Below are positions 1 through 8,574 of a DNA stretch of 64,000 bases, in pieces (the stretch's first letter is position 1; each line of letters begins with the position of its first letter). Origin of the DNA: Paracoccus kondratievae. Its GTDB lineage: Bacteria > Pseudomonadota > Alphaproteobacteria > Rhodobacterales > Rhodobacteraceae. Below the pieces are notes generated by a model. The model had not been told where the DNA came from. It did not search any database and saw nothing but the letters and a program-made list of their open reading frames with translations. The stretch spans positions 434,001 to 498,000 of the forward strand of contig NZ_CP045073.1 of NCBI RefSeq assembly GCF_009301415.1, written 5' to 3'. Position numbers and translations under genes: made by a program.

Positions 1-342
1 GCTTTTGACGCCATTGCCAGGGGCGAAGTGCATACAAGCCGCCTTGCGCTCGACAATGCCACCCCCAGCCTGGAAGAAGAGGCGCTGGCCCGGCTTGCCT
101 CACTGACCCGCCAGCAGGCCCGCATCCTGCAACTGATCAGCGCGGGGCTTTTGAACAAGCAGATCGCGCATGAACTGTCGATCGCCGAAACCACGGTCAA
201 GGCGCATGTCACCGCAATCATGCGCAAACTGCGCGTGCAGACCCGCACTCAGGCGGTGCTGTTTGCGCAAGACATCAGCTTCAACGCCATGACCACAGGA
301 TCAGAGATCACCGGCAATGACAGCGAAGAACTGAACCGTTAA
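1..342 (+). CDS. LuxR/NarL-family response regulator, C-terminal part (5' end off window)
   Basis: The reading frame is open from base 1, so the gene begins before the window and its receiver domain is not visible. What remains is a linker and a GerE/LuxR-type helix-turn-helix: LTRQQARILQLISAGL, then NKQIAHELSIAETTVKAH, then IMRKLRVQTRTQAV. These are the conserved segments of NarL-type DNA-binding domains. About 30 polar residues follow as a tail. The FIST and hybrid-kinase genes lie directly downstream on the same strand, so it is probably the response regulator, or one output, of that signalling set. The family is clear; the target genes are unknown. Confidence 0.85.
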   Translation, partial: AFDAIARGEVHTSRLALDNATPSLEEEALARLASLTRQQARILQLISAGLLNKQIAHELSIAETTVKAHVTAIMRKLRVQTRTQAVLFAQDISFNAMTTGSEITGNDSEELNR

Positions 343-368
343 GTTCAATCTCGCAGGTGCAGGAACGG

Positions 369-376
369 AAAGGAGG
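369..376 (+). promoter_or_regulatory. Shine-Dalgarno site fixing a GTG start
   Basis: AAAGGAGG lies five bases before the GTG at 382. This near-perfect ribosome binding site supports the GTG as the start of the FIST gene and implies strong translation. Confidence 0.6.
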
Positions 377-381
377 CCGGG

Positions 382-1536
382 GTGGGCGCAGCGCAGGATT
401 GCATCGCGCGCGCCAGTGCGCCGGCCCGGGATACCGATGTGACCGGGCGACTGGCGCGGGATCTTGGGCCGGGGCCATTTGCGCTGGTCATGCTGTTTGT
501 CTCACCCCAGGCCGATATCGCGCGCATCGCCGCCGAGACAGCCGCTCAACTGCCTGCCACCCATGTCGTCGGCTGCACCACCGCGGGCGAAATCTCTGAG
601 GCTGGCTATGACGAAGGCGCGGTGCTGGCGCTGGGGTTTCCTGCCGATCTTTTCGCGGCCGAAGTGCTTGAGCTGACTGATCTGGACCACCTGTCGCGCA
701 GCGCGGCTGCGGCGGCTTTCTTGCAGCTGCGCCATGACCTTGCCAACAGCCATGCGCATCTGCCCCATGAATTCGCGGTGCTGCTTGTCGATGGGCTGTC
801 GCTGCGCGAGGACGATCTTGCCTCGGCGCTGGCGGCAGGCTCGGGCAGTGTGCCGCTGATCGGCGGATCGGCAGGCGACGGGCTGCGCTTTCAGGAAACG
901 CTGGTCATTCATCGCGGCCGGGCGCTGCGTAATGCGGCGGTCCTGTCGGTGCTGCGCGGACTATGCCCGGTCCGCGCGCTGAACATGGACCACCTGAACC
1001 CCACCGAAAGGCGCATGGTGGTCACACAGGCAGATCCTGCCGCCCGCATCGTGCAGCGCATCAACGCCGAACCGGCAGCGCAGGAATATGCCCGCATTCT
1101 TGGCAAGGATCCTGAGCTAATCGACTACCTGACCTTTGCTTCGCATCCGCTCGCCGTGCGGGTCGGGGGCCGTTACCATGTGCGGGCGGTGCAACGGGTG
1201 CTGCCCTCGGGCGATCTGCTGTTCTTTTCAGCCATTGCGGCGGGCGTGGTGCTGGCGCTGACCGAACCCGATGACCTGCCCACGCATCTTGACCGGAAAT
1301 TGTCGCAGCTTGCCGCGCCGGTGCCGCCGGTGGCGGTCCTTGGCTTTGACTGCGTGCTGCGCCGGATCGAGGCTGAACACAAACAGCGCGGCGCTGCCGT
1401 ATCGGATGTGCTGCGCCGTCATCGCGTCTGGGGCTTTTCCACCTATGGTGAGCAATTTGGCCCGCTGCACGTCAACCACACCCTGACCGGCTGCGCGATC
1501 TATCCGCCCGGGACCCGGCTTACAGGGGTGGACTGA
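382..1536 (+). CDS. FIST-domain sensor protein (NosP-like)
   Basis: 384 residues matching the FIST_N plus FIST_C architecture. The N-terminal half carries the typical GCTTAGEIS stretch and the GSAGDG segment. The C-terminal half ends with GFSTYGEQFG and HVNHTLTGCAIYP, characteristic of FIST_C. No signal peptide or membrane segment is seen, so the protein is cytoplasmic. In Pseudomonas, Shewanella and Legionella, FIST proteins called NosP bind haem, sense nitric oxide and control a co-transcribed hybrid histidine kinase. Here the TGATG overlap with the next gene, a hybrid kinase, gives exactly that pairing. FIST family membership is sure; nitric oxide as the ligand is inferred from context. 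Confidence 0.85.
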   Translation: MGAAQDCIARASAPARDTDVTGRLARDLGPGPFALVMLFVSPQADIARIAAETAAQLPATHVVGCTTAGEISEAGYDEGAVLALGFPADLFAAEVLELTDLDHLSRSAAAAAFLQLRHDLANSHAHLPHEFAVLLVDGLSLREDDLASALAAGSGSVPLIGGSAGDGLRFQETLVIHRGRALRNAAVLSVLRGLCPVRALNMDHLNPTERRMVVTQADPAARIVQRINAEPAAQEYARILGKDPELIDYLTFASHPLAVRVGGRYHVRAVQRVLPSGDLLFFSAIAAGVVLALTEPDDLPTHLDRKLSQLAAPVPPVAVLGFDCVLRRIEAEHKQRGAAVSDVLRRHRVWGFSTYGEQFGPLHVNHTLTGCAIYPPGTRLTGVD

Positions 1537-3740
1537 TGGCAGGACGCATCTCTGACTGGCTGATCGACCGCGACGATGAGGCCGGGCACAACCTCGAAAA
1601 GCTGCTGATCATCGCCGAGGCGCTGATGCGCCATTCCGAAGAGCGCCGGGACGAAAACAGCGCGGCCTTCGAGGAGTTCCGCCGCGCCGCCCTTCTGGAA
1701 GAGCGCGTCCGCCAGCGCACCCGCGACCTTGAGGCAACGCTTGAACGGCTGAACGCCGCCAATGCGACTGCCGAACGCGCCCGCCGCGACCTGTCACAGG
1801 CAATCGAGGCCATCGAGGAAGGCTTTGCCCTTTTCGATCCCGAGGATCGGCTGGTCCTTTGCAACAGCCGTTTCTGCGCCGACCTTACCGAGGTTCATCA
1901 GGCGCTGGCGCCGGGCATCAGTTTTGCGACCTATGTCCGCCATCTTGGTCGTTCCCGTCAGGTCCTGCTGCCCGAAGGGACCACCCCCGACACCTGGATC
2001 GCCCAACGGCTGCAACTGCACGGCCAATCACAGCACTTCAACATTGGCCTGACCGGAGACCGCTGGATTCAGGTCAGCGAACAGCGCACCTCTGACGGGG
2101 GCACGGTGGTCCTGCATACCGATGTGACCCGCATCATCCGTACCGAGCGGATCGAGCATGGCAAGCTGCTGGACAGTCAGGCGCGGATGATCCGCGCGAC
2201 CCTGGAACACATCAATCAGGGTGTCGGCATCTTTGACGCCTATGGGGCACTGATCGGCTGGAACCAGCGGTTGGCGGACCTGCTGGAGATCCCGGCGGCG
2301 CTGATGCATCGCGGGCTCAGCTTTGAGCGGCTGACGGTGCGGACGCTTTATCAGGCCCGCTTTAACGAGGGGTTCTCGGCCTCGCAGCTGCGTGACTGGG
2401 TACGGATGCGCGCGCCCCGCCCACCGCTGTCGTTTGAGCTGTGGCATGCCTCGGGCGTCATTCTGGACGTCCATGGCCGCGAGATGCCCGAACGCGGCTT
2501 TGTCATGTCCTTTACCGATGTCACGCGCGAACGGCTGGCGATCCATTCGATGTTGCGCGCCAAGGCCACGCTAGAGGCCCGCGTGACCGCCCGGACCGAG
2601 GAACTGGCCGCAGCACTTGCCAATGCCGAACGTGCCAATTCTGCCCGGGTACGCTTTGTCGCGGCGGCAAGCCATGACCTGCTGCAGCCGCTGTCGGCTG
2701 CCAAACTGTTCGTTGCCTCGGCCCGCGACGATGCCGGAGACAGCGCCCTGCGAGGCACTTTGGAAAAGGCGCATAACGCGCTGCTTAGCGTCGAGGGGAT
2801 TCTTAGCGCGCTTCTGGACCTGTCGCGGCTGGAATCCGGCGGCACCGAGATCGAGATCGCGCCCCTGTCGATGAAGCTGCTGCTGGCGCAGCTGACCGAC
2901 GAATTTGCCCCGCTTGCTGCGGCAAAGGGGCTGCGGCTGCGCATCATGCCATGCCGGCTGGCCGTGCAAAGCGACGCGACCTATCTGCGGCGCATCCTGC
3001 AAAATCTGATCGGCAATGCCATCCGCTATACGGTTTCGGGCCGGGTGCTGGTCGGTGCGCGCCGTCGGGGCGACCATCTGCGGATCGAGGTCCACGACAC
3101 CGGCCCCGGCATCGCCCCGGAACATCAGCAGGCGATCTTTCGCGAATTCCACCGCGTCGAGGGCACGGCGTCGGCGGCACAGGGCATGGGGCTGGGCCTT
3201 GCCATCGTCGAACGCGCCTGCGCGCTGCTGGATCACCGGCTTGAGCTGCATTCGGTGCCCGGACGCGGCACCCTGTTTTCAGTCGAACTGCCGGTGGCCC
3301 ATGACCTGCCTTCGATCGACAGCCAGACCTCGGCCCCCTCGCCCTTGCCCGAGACCGGCATGGGCCGCATCGTGCTGCTGGTTGAAAATGACGAGGACCT
3401 GCGCAGCGCCATCACCCAATTGCTCGAACGGCGCGGCGTCGAGGTGGTCGAAGCCAGCAGCGGCTCGGAGGCGTTAACGCTTATCGAAGAGATGGGCGTC
3501 ATCCCCGACATCTATCTGCTGGATCAACAACTGGGCGAAGGCCCAAGCGGTGTTGAGACGGCGCAGGCACTACACCGCCGTTTCGGCAGCCGTCCGACCC
3601 GGATCATTACCGCAGACCGCAGCCCCGAGACCCGGCGCGCAGCAGGCCGGGCAGGGCTACAGATCCTGTTCAAACCCATCGCCCCAGAGGCACTTGAGGC
3701 CTTCGTCTTTCAGGCCGACGATGCACCGCTCGCCTCGTGA
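1536..3740 (+). CDS. Hybrid sensor histidine kinase (NahK-like)
   Basis: 734 residues, apparently soluble. Order of domains: N-terminal coiled coil (about 1-90), PAS (about 90-205), second PAS (about 215-340), coiled coil, HisKA with phospho-acceptor His380 in SHDLLQPL, HATPase_c with NLIGNAIRY, DTGPGIAP and GMGLGLAI, and a C-terminal receiver with acceptor Asp663 in YLLDQQLG and the FKP lysine near the end. The SHDLLQPLSAAKLF H-box and the C-terminal receiver are typical of the NahK/ErcS' kinases that pair with NosP. The start codon overlaps the stop of the FIST gene (TGATG), so the two are translationally coupled. A partner phosphotransfer protein is not in the window. Confidence 0.9.
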   Translation: MAGRISDWLIDRDDEAGHNLEKLLIIAEALMRHSEERRDENSAAFEEFRRAALLEERVRQRTRDLEATLERLNAANATAERARRDLSQAIEAIEEGFALFDPEDRLVLCNSRFCADLTEVHQALAPGISFATYVRHLGRSRQVLLPEGTTPDTWIAQRLQLHGQSQHFNIGLTGDRWIQVSEQRTSDGGTVVLHTDVTRIIRTERIEHGKLLDSQARMIRATLEHINQGVGIFDAYGALIGWNQRLADLLEIPAALMHRGLSFERLTVRTLYQARFNEGFSASQLRDWVRMRAPRPPLSFELWHASGVILDVHGREMPERGFVMSFTDVTRERLAIHSMLRAKATLEARVTARTEELAAALANAERANSARVRFVAAASHDLLQPLSAAKLFVASARDDAGDSALRGTLEKAHNALLSVEGILSALLDLSRLESGGTEIEIAPLSMKLLLAQLTDEFAPLAAAKGLRLRIMPCRLAVQSDATYLRRILQNLIGNAIRYTVSGRVLVGARRRGDHLRIEVHDTGPGIAPEHQQAIFREFHRVEGTASAAQGMGLGLAIVERACALLDHRLELHSVPGRGTLFSVELPVAHDLPSIDSQTSAPSPLPETGMGRIVLLVENDEDLRSAITQLLERRGVEVVEASSGSEALTLIEEMGVIPDIYLLDQQLGEGPSGVETAQALHRRFGSRPTRIITADRSPETRRAAGRAGLQILFKPIAPEALEAFVFQADDAPLAS

Positions 3741-4147
3741 ACGGCGTCGGCCGGGCTAAGGACGGCAGGACAGCTGCCTCCCCCACTCCCGCCATTCGAC
3801 AGAGATCTGACCGGATCAACCTCGAATCAGCACTTCTGCGAAATAAAACCCCACGGTCAAGACAACCAATGGGAGATTCCACCACTTTCCCGTCGAACAG
3901 CGCCCCAAACAAGCCGCCCGGTTTCGAGGTCTTGTTGTCGTGCCCGGGCCACCTCGGGCGTCCCTGCTAACCAGCGGTGGTTGCAACTGAAAATCCTGCT
4001 GCCGCGACGGTCTGTCAGCACGCGCGCCCGCTAAAACCACCCGTTGGAACGTCACGCCATTTCCGATCTGCCCGGCATGAATGGTTGTCACTTCACGTGA
4101 CTGTGGACTAGCTTGTTCAGAACAGTCTGGAAAACAGGGATCTCGAC
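3741..4147. other. Intergenic region of about 400 bp before the TAXI transporter
   Basis: No gene is supported here; the short frames are low-complexity and unlike any family I know. The final 65 bases hold a candidate promoter and operator for the transporter and a ribosome binding site (AGGGA, about eight bases before the ATG at 4148). The remainder shows nothing I can assign. Confidence 0.5.
4085..4113 (+). promoter_or_regulatory. Candidate promoter/operator of the TAXI-TRAP operon
   Basis: TTGTCA at 4085-4090 is a plausible -35 box, followed 17-18 bases later by a weak -10 (CTAGCT/TAGCTT). The spacer contains the inverted repeat GTCAC-N5-GTGAC at 4087-4101, which would let a dimeric regulator block or recruit polymerase. 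The -10 match is poor, so the promoter call is tentative; the dyad itself is directly visible. Confidence 0.3.
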
Positions 4148-5152
4148 ATGAAGCTCAAGACATTGTTCGCGGCCGTAGCCATCGCCGCAGCCTCCTTTGG
4201 TCAGGCCGCTATGGCACAGGAAATGTCGTTCTTCCGTATCGGCACGGGCGGCACCGCCGGCACCTATTACCCGATCGGCGGCCTGATCGCGAACGCGATC
4301 TCCAGCCCGCCCGGCTCACGCGCCTGCGAAGACGGCGGCTCCTGCGGTGTGCCGGGTCTGGTTGCAACCGCCGTGGCCTCGAACGGATCGGTGGGCAATG
4401 TGAACGCCATCAACGGCGGCGCGATGGAGGCCGGCTTCAGCCAATCCGACGTCGCCTACTGGGCCCAGACCGGCACCGGCCTTTGGGAAGGCCAGCCGGC
4501 CGTCGAAAAGCTGCGCCTGATCGCCAACCTCTATCCCGAAAGCATCCACCTTGTCGCGCGTGCCGATGCGGGTATCGCTTCGGTCGCCGACCTGAAGGGC
4601 AAGCGCGTTTCGCTGGACGAGCCCGGCTCGGGCACGCTGGTCGATGCCAAGATCATCCTTGAGGCCTTTGGCCTGTCCGAGGCCGATGTTAAGCCGGAAT
4701 ACCTCAAGCCTGATCAGGCCGCTGACCGGATGCGCGACGGCGCGATGGATGCCTTCTTCTTTGTTGGCGGCTACCCGGCGGGCGCGATCGCCGAGCTGGC
4801 CAGCCAGCATGAGGTGACGCTGGTTCCGATCACCGGCCCCGAGGTCGAAAAGCTGCTCAGCACCTATACCTTCTTTGCCACCGACACGGTGCCGGCCGGC
4901 ACTTATGAAGGCCAGGCGGCCGATGTCACCACGCTTTCGGTCGGGGCGCAGCTGGTCACCAACGCCGACCAGCCCGAAGAGCTGATCTATGGCATCACCA
5001 AGGCGCTTTACAACGAAAACACCCAGAAACTGTTTGCCGCTGGCCACGCCAAGGGCAAGCTGATCACCCTGGACAGCGCCACCCAGGGCGCCGGTATCCC
5101 CTTCCACCCGGGTGCCGAGCGTTTCTACAAGGAAGCTGGCAAGCTGCAGTAA
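4148..5152 (+). CDS. TAXI-family TRAP transporter solute-binding protein
   Basis: 334 residues with a classic Sec signal peptide (about residues 1-23, ending AAMA before QE). The mature protein shows TAXI family hallmarks: FRIGTGGTAGTYYPIG near the N terminus, then KGKRVSLDEPGSGT and FFFVGGYPAGAI in the middle. TAXI proteins are periplasmic receptors for fused TRAP permeases; known ligands include glutamate, but most are unassigned. The permease gene follows after 85 bp that contain a strong hairpin, the usual way to make more receptor than permease. The ligand cannot be told from the sequence. Confidence 0.93.
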   Translation: MKLKTLFAAVAIAAASFGQAAMAQEMSFFRIGTGGTAGTYYPIGGLIANAISSPPGSRACEDGGSCGVPGLVATAVASNGSVGNVNAINGGAMEAGFSQSDVAYWAQTGTGLWEGQPAVEKLRLIANLYPESIHLVARADAGIASVADLKGKRVSLDEPGSGTLVDAKIILEAFGLSEADVKPEYLKPDQAADRMRDGAMDAFFFVGGYPAGAIAELASQHEVTLVPITGPEVEKLLSTYTFFATDTVPAGTYEGQAADVTTLSVGAQLVTNADQPEELIYGITKALYNENTQKLFAAGHAKGKLITLDSATQGAGIPFHPGAERFYKEAGKLQ

Positions 5153-5175
5153 GCTTGCCCCGCCAGAAACTCGTC

Positions 5176-5207
5176 AAGGACGCGACCGGTTCCCGGTCCG
5201 CGTCCTT
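5176..5207 (+). terminator. Intra-operon hairpin between binding protein and permease
   Basis: AAGGACGCG at 5176-5184 pairs with CGCGTCCTT at 5199-5207, and inside it ACCGG pairs with CCGGT around a three-base loop; one base is bulged. This gives a roughly 14-bp stem without a long T tract. It probably acts as a partial terminator or mRNA-stabilising 3' end that raises the level of the binding-protein transcript over the permease. Confidence 0.55.
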
Positions 5208-5237
5208 TGGACCTGAACCGAACGGCAGAAACACCGC

Positions 5238-7301
5238 ATGACCGAAACCACACGCACACTTTCCGACGACGAGCTACGCGCGCTTGAGGAAGAGTACGAT
5301 CCCGAGGCGCGCTTCCGCACAGTGACGCGTCCGGTCGCCATCCTGTCAGGGATCATCCTGTTCCTGCTTTCGGTTTACCACTTCTATACAGCCGGCTTTG
5401 GCATCCCGCGCGCGACCACCCATCGCGGGCTGCATATGGGCGTGTCGCTGTTCATCATCTTTCTCAGCTTTTCGGCACTGGCGCGCAACCGCCACAAGAC
5501 CGACGGTTTCGCCATCCTTGGCGTGCCGGTCTATGACTGGGCACTGGCCATCGGCGGCGCGATCAGCGCCTTTTACGTGCCGTGGATCTATTCGCAGCTG
5601 CAGTTCCGTGTCGGCAACCCGCTGCCCATCGACATCGCCATGGGCACGCTGCTGCTTGTCGTGTTGATGGAGGCAGTCCGCCGTTCGATGGGCTGGCCCT
5701 TGCCGGTGATCGCGGCGCTGTTCATCGCCTATGCTTATTTCGGCAAGTCGATGCCGGGGATTCTGGTCCATCCTGGGGCGGACTGGTCGACCATCGTCAA
5801 CCACCTTTACCTGACCTCGCAAGGGATCTATGGCACCGCGCTTGGCGTCATCGCGACCTATGTGTTCCACTTCGTCCTGTTCGGGGTGATGGCGCAAAAG
5901 ATCGGGCTGGGACAGTTGTTCATCGACCTTGCGACCGCACTGGCCGGACGGTTTGCAGGCGGGCCGGCCAAGGTCTCGGTTATTTCTTCGGCCATGCTCG
6001 GGACGATCTCGGGTTCGTCGATCGCCAATACCGTGACGACCGGCGCGCTGACCATCCCGGCGATGATCAAAATCGGCTTCAAGCGCCACTTCGCTGCGGC
6101 CGTCGAGGCGGCATCCTCGACCGGGGGGCAAATCACACCGCCGGTCATGGGCGCAGTGGCCTTCCTGATGGTCGAATATCTGGGCATTCCGCTGCGCACC
6201 ATCCTGATCGCGGCGATCGTCCCGGCCTTTATGCATTTCTTTGGCGTGCTGGTTCAGGTCCACCTTGAGGCCAAACGTCTGGGCATTCGCGGCCTGCGCC
6301 AGGAGGAACTGCCCAAAGCCTGGAAAGTCCTGCGCGAAGGCTGGCTGTCGGTATTCCCGCTGATCCTGCTGGTGTGGATGCTGATGTCGGGTCGCACGCC
6401 CTTTCTGTCGGCCTTCTGGGCGATCACTGCCTGTATGATCGTCTATCTGATCCAGCGGATCATGGCCGCAGGCGCGGTCGAAGGCATCAAGGAAACCGCC
6501 GCCGGCATCTATGAAGGCTTTGTCGCCGGTGCACGTCAATCGCTGGCCGTCACCGCCGCCGCCGCACTGGTCGGCGTGGTGATCGGGATCGTCACCCTGA
6601 CCGGAGTCGGCTTCAAGATCGCCTTCATGGTGACGAGCGTGGCGCAGAACTGGGCGGCCTCGTCTCACGATTTTCTGACCTTCCTGCCGTTCGAGCTGTT
6701 CAGCATCCAGACGCTGACGCTGCTTTTCACCCTGGTGATGACCGCAATCGTCTGTGTGCTGATGGGCTGCGGCGTGCCGACAACAGCAAACTACATCATC
6801 ATGGTTGCTGTCGCCGCGCCGGTGCTGGGAATGATGAATGTCGAGCCGCTGGTTGCACATTTCTTTGTCTTCTACTTCGGTGTGCTTGCGGATGTGACGC
6901 CACCTGTCGCGCTTGCCGCCTATGCGGGCGCCGGGATCGCGGGGGCCAACGGCTTCAAGGCCGGGAACACGGCTTTCCGGCTGTCGATGGGCAAGGCACT
7001 TGTGCCCTTCGTCTTTGTCTTCTCGCCCTCGCTGCTGATTGTTACACAGGCCTTTACCTTGCCCGACTTTCTGCTGGCCTTTGCTGGCGCGGTACTGGGC
7101 ATCGTGGCGCTGTCGGCAGCGATCACCAACTGGCTCATCGGCCCGCTGCTGTTGTTCGAGCGGATCCTTCTGCCCATCGCCGCGCTTATGATGATTGCGC
7201 CCGAACTGATCTCGACCCTGATCGGGGCGGCGATCCTTGCCGCAGTGGTGCTGCGGCAGTATCTCGCCGGCAAATCGGGTCCAACTCTGCTGACCGCATA
7301 A
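5238..7301 (+). CDS. TRAP transporter permease, fused small and large subunits (TAXI type)
   Basis: 687 residues, highly hydrophobic, with roughly 16-18 membrane segments. The first four helices after a charged N terminus (about 35-190) correspond to the DctQ-like small subunit. The rest is DctM-like with its repeated motifs: GTISGSSIANTVTTGALTIPAMIKIGF and, in the second half, GCGVPTTANYIIMVAVAAP. The fused form is usual for TAXI systems. The inner-membrane protein imports the ligand delivered by the upstream receptor, driven by a sodium gradient in characterised relatives. It is the last gene of its operon and ends just before a bidirectional hairpin. Confidence 0.93.
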   Translation: MTETTRTLSDDELRALEEEYDPEARFRTVTRPVAILSGIILFLLSVYHFYTAGFGIPRATTHRGLHMGVSLFIIFLSFSALARNRHKTDGFAILGVPVYDWALAIGGAISAFYVPWIYSQLQFRVGNPLPIDIAMGTLLLVVLMEAVRRSMGWPLPVIAALFIAYAYFGKSMPGILVHPGADWSTIVNHLYLTSQGIYGTALGVIATYVFHFVLFGVMAQKIGLGQLFIDLATALAGRFAGGPAKVSVISSAMLGTISGSSIANTVTTGALTIPAMIKIGFKRHFAAAVEAASSTGGQITPPVMGAVAFLMVEYLGIPLRTILIAAIVPAFMHFFGVLVQVHLEAKRLGIRGLRQEELPKAWKVLREGWLSVFPLILLVWMLMSGRTPFLSAFWAITACMIVYLIQRIMAAGAVEGIKETAAGIYEGFVAGARQSLAVTAAAALVGVVIGIVTLTGVGFKIAFMVTSVAQNWAASSHDFLTFLPFELFSIQTLTLLFTLVMTAIVCVLMGCGVPTTANYIIMVAVAAPVLGMMNVEPLVAHFFVFYFGVLADVTPPVALAAYAGAGIAGANGFKAGNTAFRLSMGKALVPFVFVFSPSLLIVTQAFTLPDFLLAFAGAVLGIVALSAAITNWLIGPLLLFERILLPIAALMMIAPELISTLIGAAILAAVVLRQYLAGKSGPTLLTA

Positions 7302-7308
7302 GAAAAGC

Positions 7309-7336
7309 CGGGCCCCGCGATCCTGCGGGGCCCGGT
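7309..7336 (-). terminator. Rho-independent terminator shared by convergent genes
   Basis: A perfect 11-bp inverted repeat, CCGGGCCCCGC at 7309-7319 and GCGGGGCCCGG at 7326-7336, surrounds a six-base loop. On the minus strand the stem is followed by CTTTTCTT, a good U-rich tail, so it terminates the aldo/keto reductase gene. On the plus strand the stem is the same but the tail is poor. Confidence 0.75.
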
Positions 7337-7361
7337 GTTCATCCAGCCTGAAAACCAAGGC

Positions 7362-8399
7362 TCAGCCCTTTTGCCCGGCATGCGGCGCGCGGTATTCGGC
7401 CTGACGCTCCAGCATCCAGCCCGGATATTCGGCGGGCAGTTTGGTCACCGCATCCAGCGCCGCCAGATCCTCGGCCGACAGACTGACCTCGGTCGAGCGG
7501 ATATTGTCCTGCAATTGCTCGATCCGCTTGGCTCCCACGATGACGCTGGTCACGACCGGCTGATGCAGCAGCCATGCCAGCGCCACCTGCGCCACCGTGC
7601 AGCCCTTGGCCAAGGCGATCTCGCGCATGACAGCGATAGCGGCATCGCCACGCTCAAGGTCGACGGGCGGGAAGTCAAAGATCGCCCGGCGCCCCTGATC
7701 CGCAGCACTGCCGCCGCTGTATTTGCCCGACAGAAAACCGCCTGCAAGCGGGCTCCAGACCATCAGGCCGATGCCTTCTGTTTTCAGCATCGGCACGATC
7801 TCGCGTTCCAGATCGCGGCCAACGAGGGTGTAATAAGCCTGCAGCGACAGGATCGGGGCAAGCTTGCGTGCCTCGGTGATCCCGACTGCCCTGACCACCT
7901 GCCATGCCGCCCAGTTCGACAGCCCGATATAGCGCACATGCCCCTGCCGGACGAGCGTATCAAGCGCCTCAAGCGTCTCGGTCATCGGGGTCAGCGGGTC
8001 AAAGCCGTGGATCTGGTAAAGGTCGATATGATCCGTCTCAAGCCGCTTCAGGCTTGCCCTGGCCTGCGCCATGATATGGGCGCGCGATGCCCCGCGGGCG
8101 TTCGGCCCCTCGCCCATCGGGCCCAGCACCTTGGTCGCAATCACCACATCATCCCGGGGGATGCCAAGGTTGCGAATGGCTTGGCCAAGGATGCGTTCGC
8201 TTTCCCCGCCTGCATAAACATTGGCGGTGTCGATAAAGTTGATGCCGGCGTCCAGTGCCGCCCTGACCAATAGGTCGGCCTCGTCCTGACGCAACTGGCC
8301 GATCTGACCCCACATCCCCTCGGAGCCACCAAAGGTCATGGTGCCGAGGCATAGTTCAGAAACCAGCAGGCCGCTTGGGCCAAGGGTACGGTAGCGCAT
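7362..8399 (-). CDS. Aldo/keto reductase
   Basis: 345 residues, NAD(P)H-dependent oxidoreductase of the AKR superfamily with the full catalytic tetrad visible: Asp57 and Tyr62 in GINFIDTANVYAGGESE, Lys90 in VVIATKV and His131 in LYQIHGFDP. The C-terminal half has the barrel and cofactor segments (LSNWAAWQV, SPLAGGFLSGKY, VIVGAKRIEQL). The ATG at 8399 is chosen over the upstream in-frame start at 8522 because it begins the family-typical MRYRTLGPSGL and has AAGGA at proper spacing. It is divergent from an AraC-type regulator 175 bp away, which probably controls it. The physiological aldehyde is unknown. Confidence 0.93.
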   Translation of the reverse strand: MRYRTLGPSGLLVSELCLGTMTFGGSEGMWGQIGQLRQDEADLLVRAALDAGINFIDTANVYAGGESERILGQAIRNLGIPRDDVVIATKVLGPMGEGPNARGASRAHIMAQARASLKRLETDHIDLYQIHGFDPLTPMTETLEALDTLVRQGHVRYIGLSNWAAWQVVRAVGITEARKLAPILSLQAYYTLVGRDLEREIVPMLKTEGIGLMVWSPLAGGFLSGKYSGGSAADQGRRAIFDFPPVDLERGDAAIAVMREIALAKGCTVAQVALAWLLHQPVVTSVIVGAKRIEQLQDNIRSTEVSLSAEDLAALDAVTKLPAEYPGWMLERQAEYRAPHAGQKG

Positions 8400-8574
8400 G
8401 GGGTGTTCCTTCATATCGGATGGTGTTCCGGGGCCAGAAGGCACCGGATCAGGGCCAAGATAGACCCGGCAGGCCGCGGAACTGCACGCCGATCCTCGCA
8501 AATCCTTGCACGATCCTCTCACCGGAGCATATTTTCAGCTGCCGATCCCGCGCGCAGGCTCTAGATTAAAGATC

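Noticed and set aside
5346..7358. 670-residue open frame on the minus strand
   Set aside because: It is the antisense shadow of the TRAP permease; composition is His/Arg/Asp-rich with no family features, while the plus strand has clear TRAP motifs.
7335..8273. 312-residue plus-strand frame
   Set aside because: Opposite the aldo/keto reductase, whose catalytic tetrad is intact on the minus strand; it also contains the terminator hairpin.
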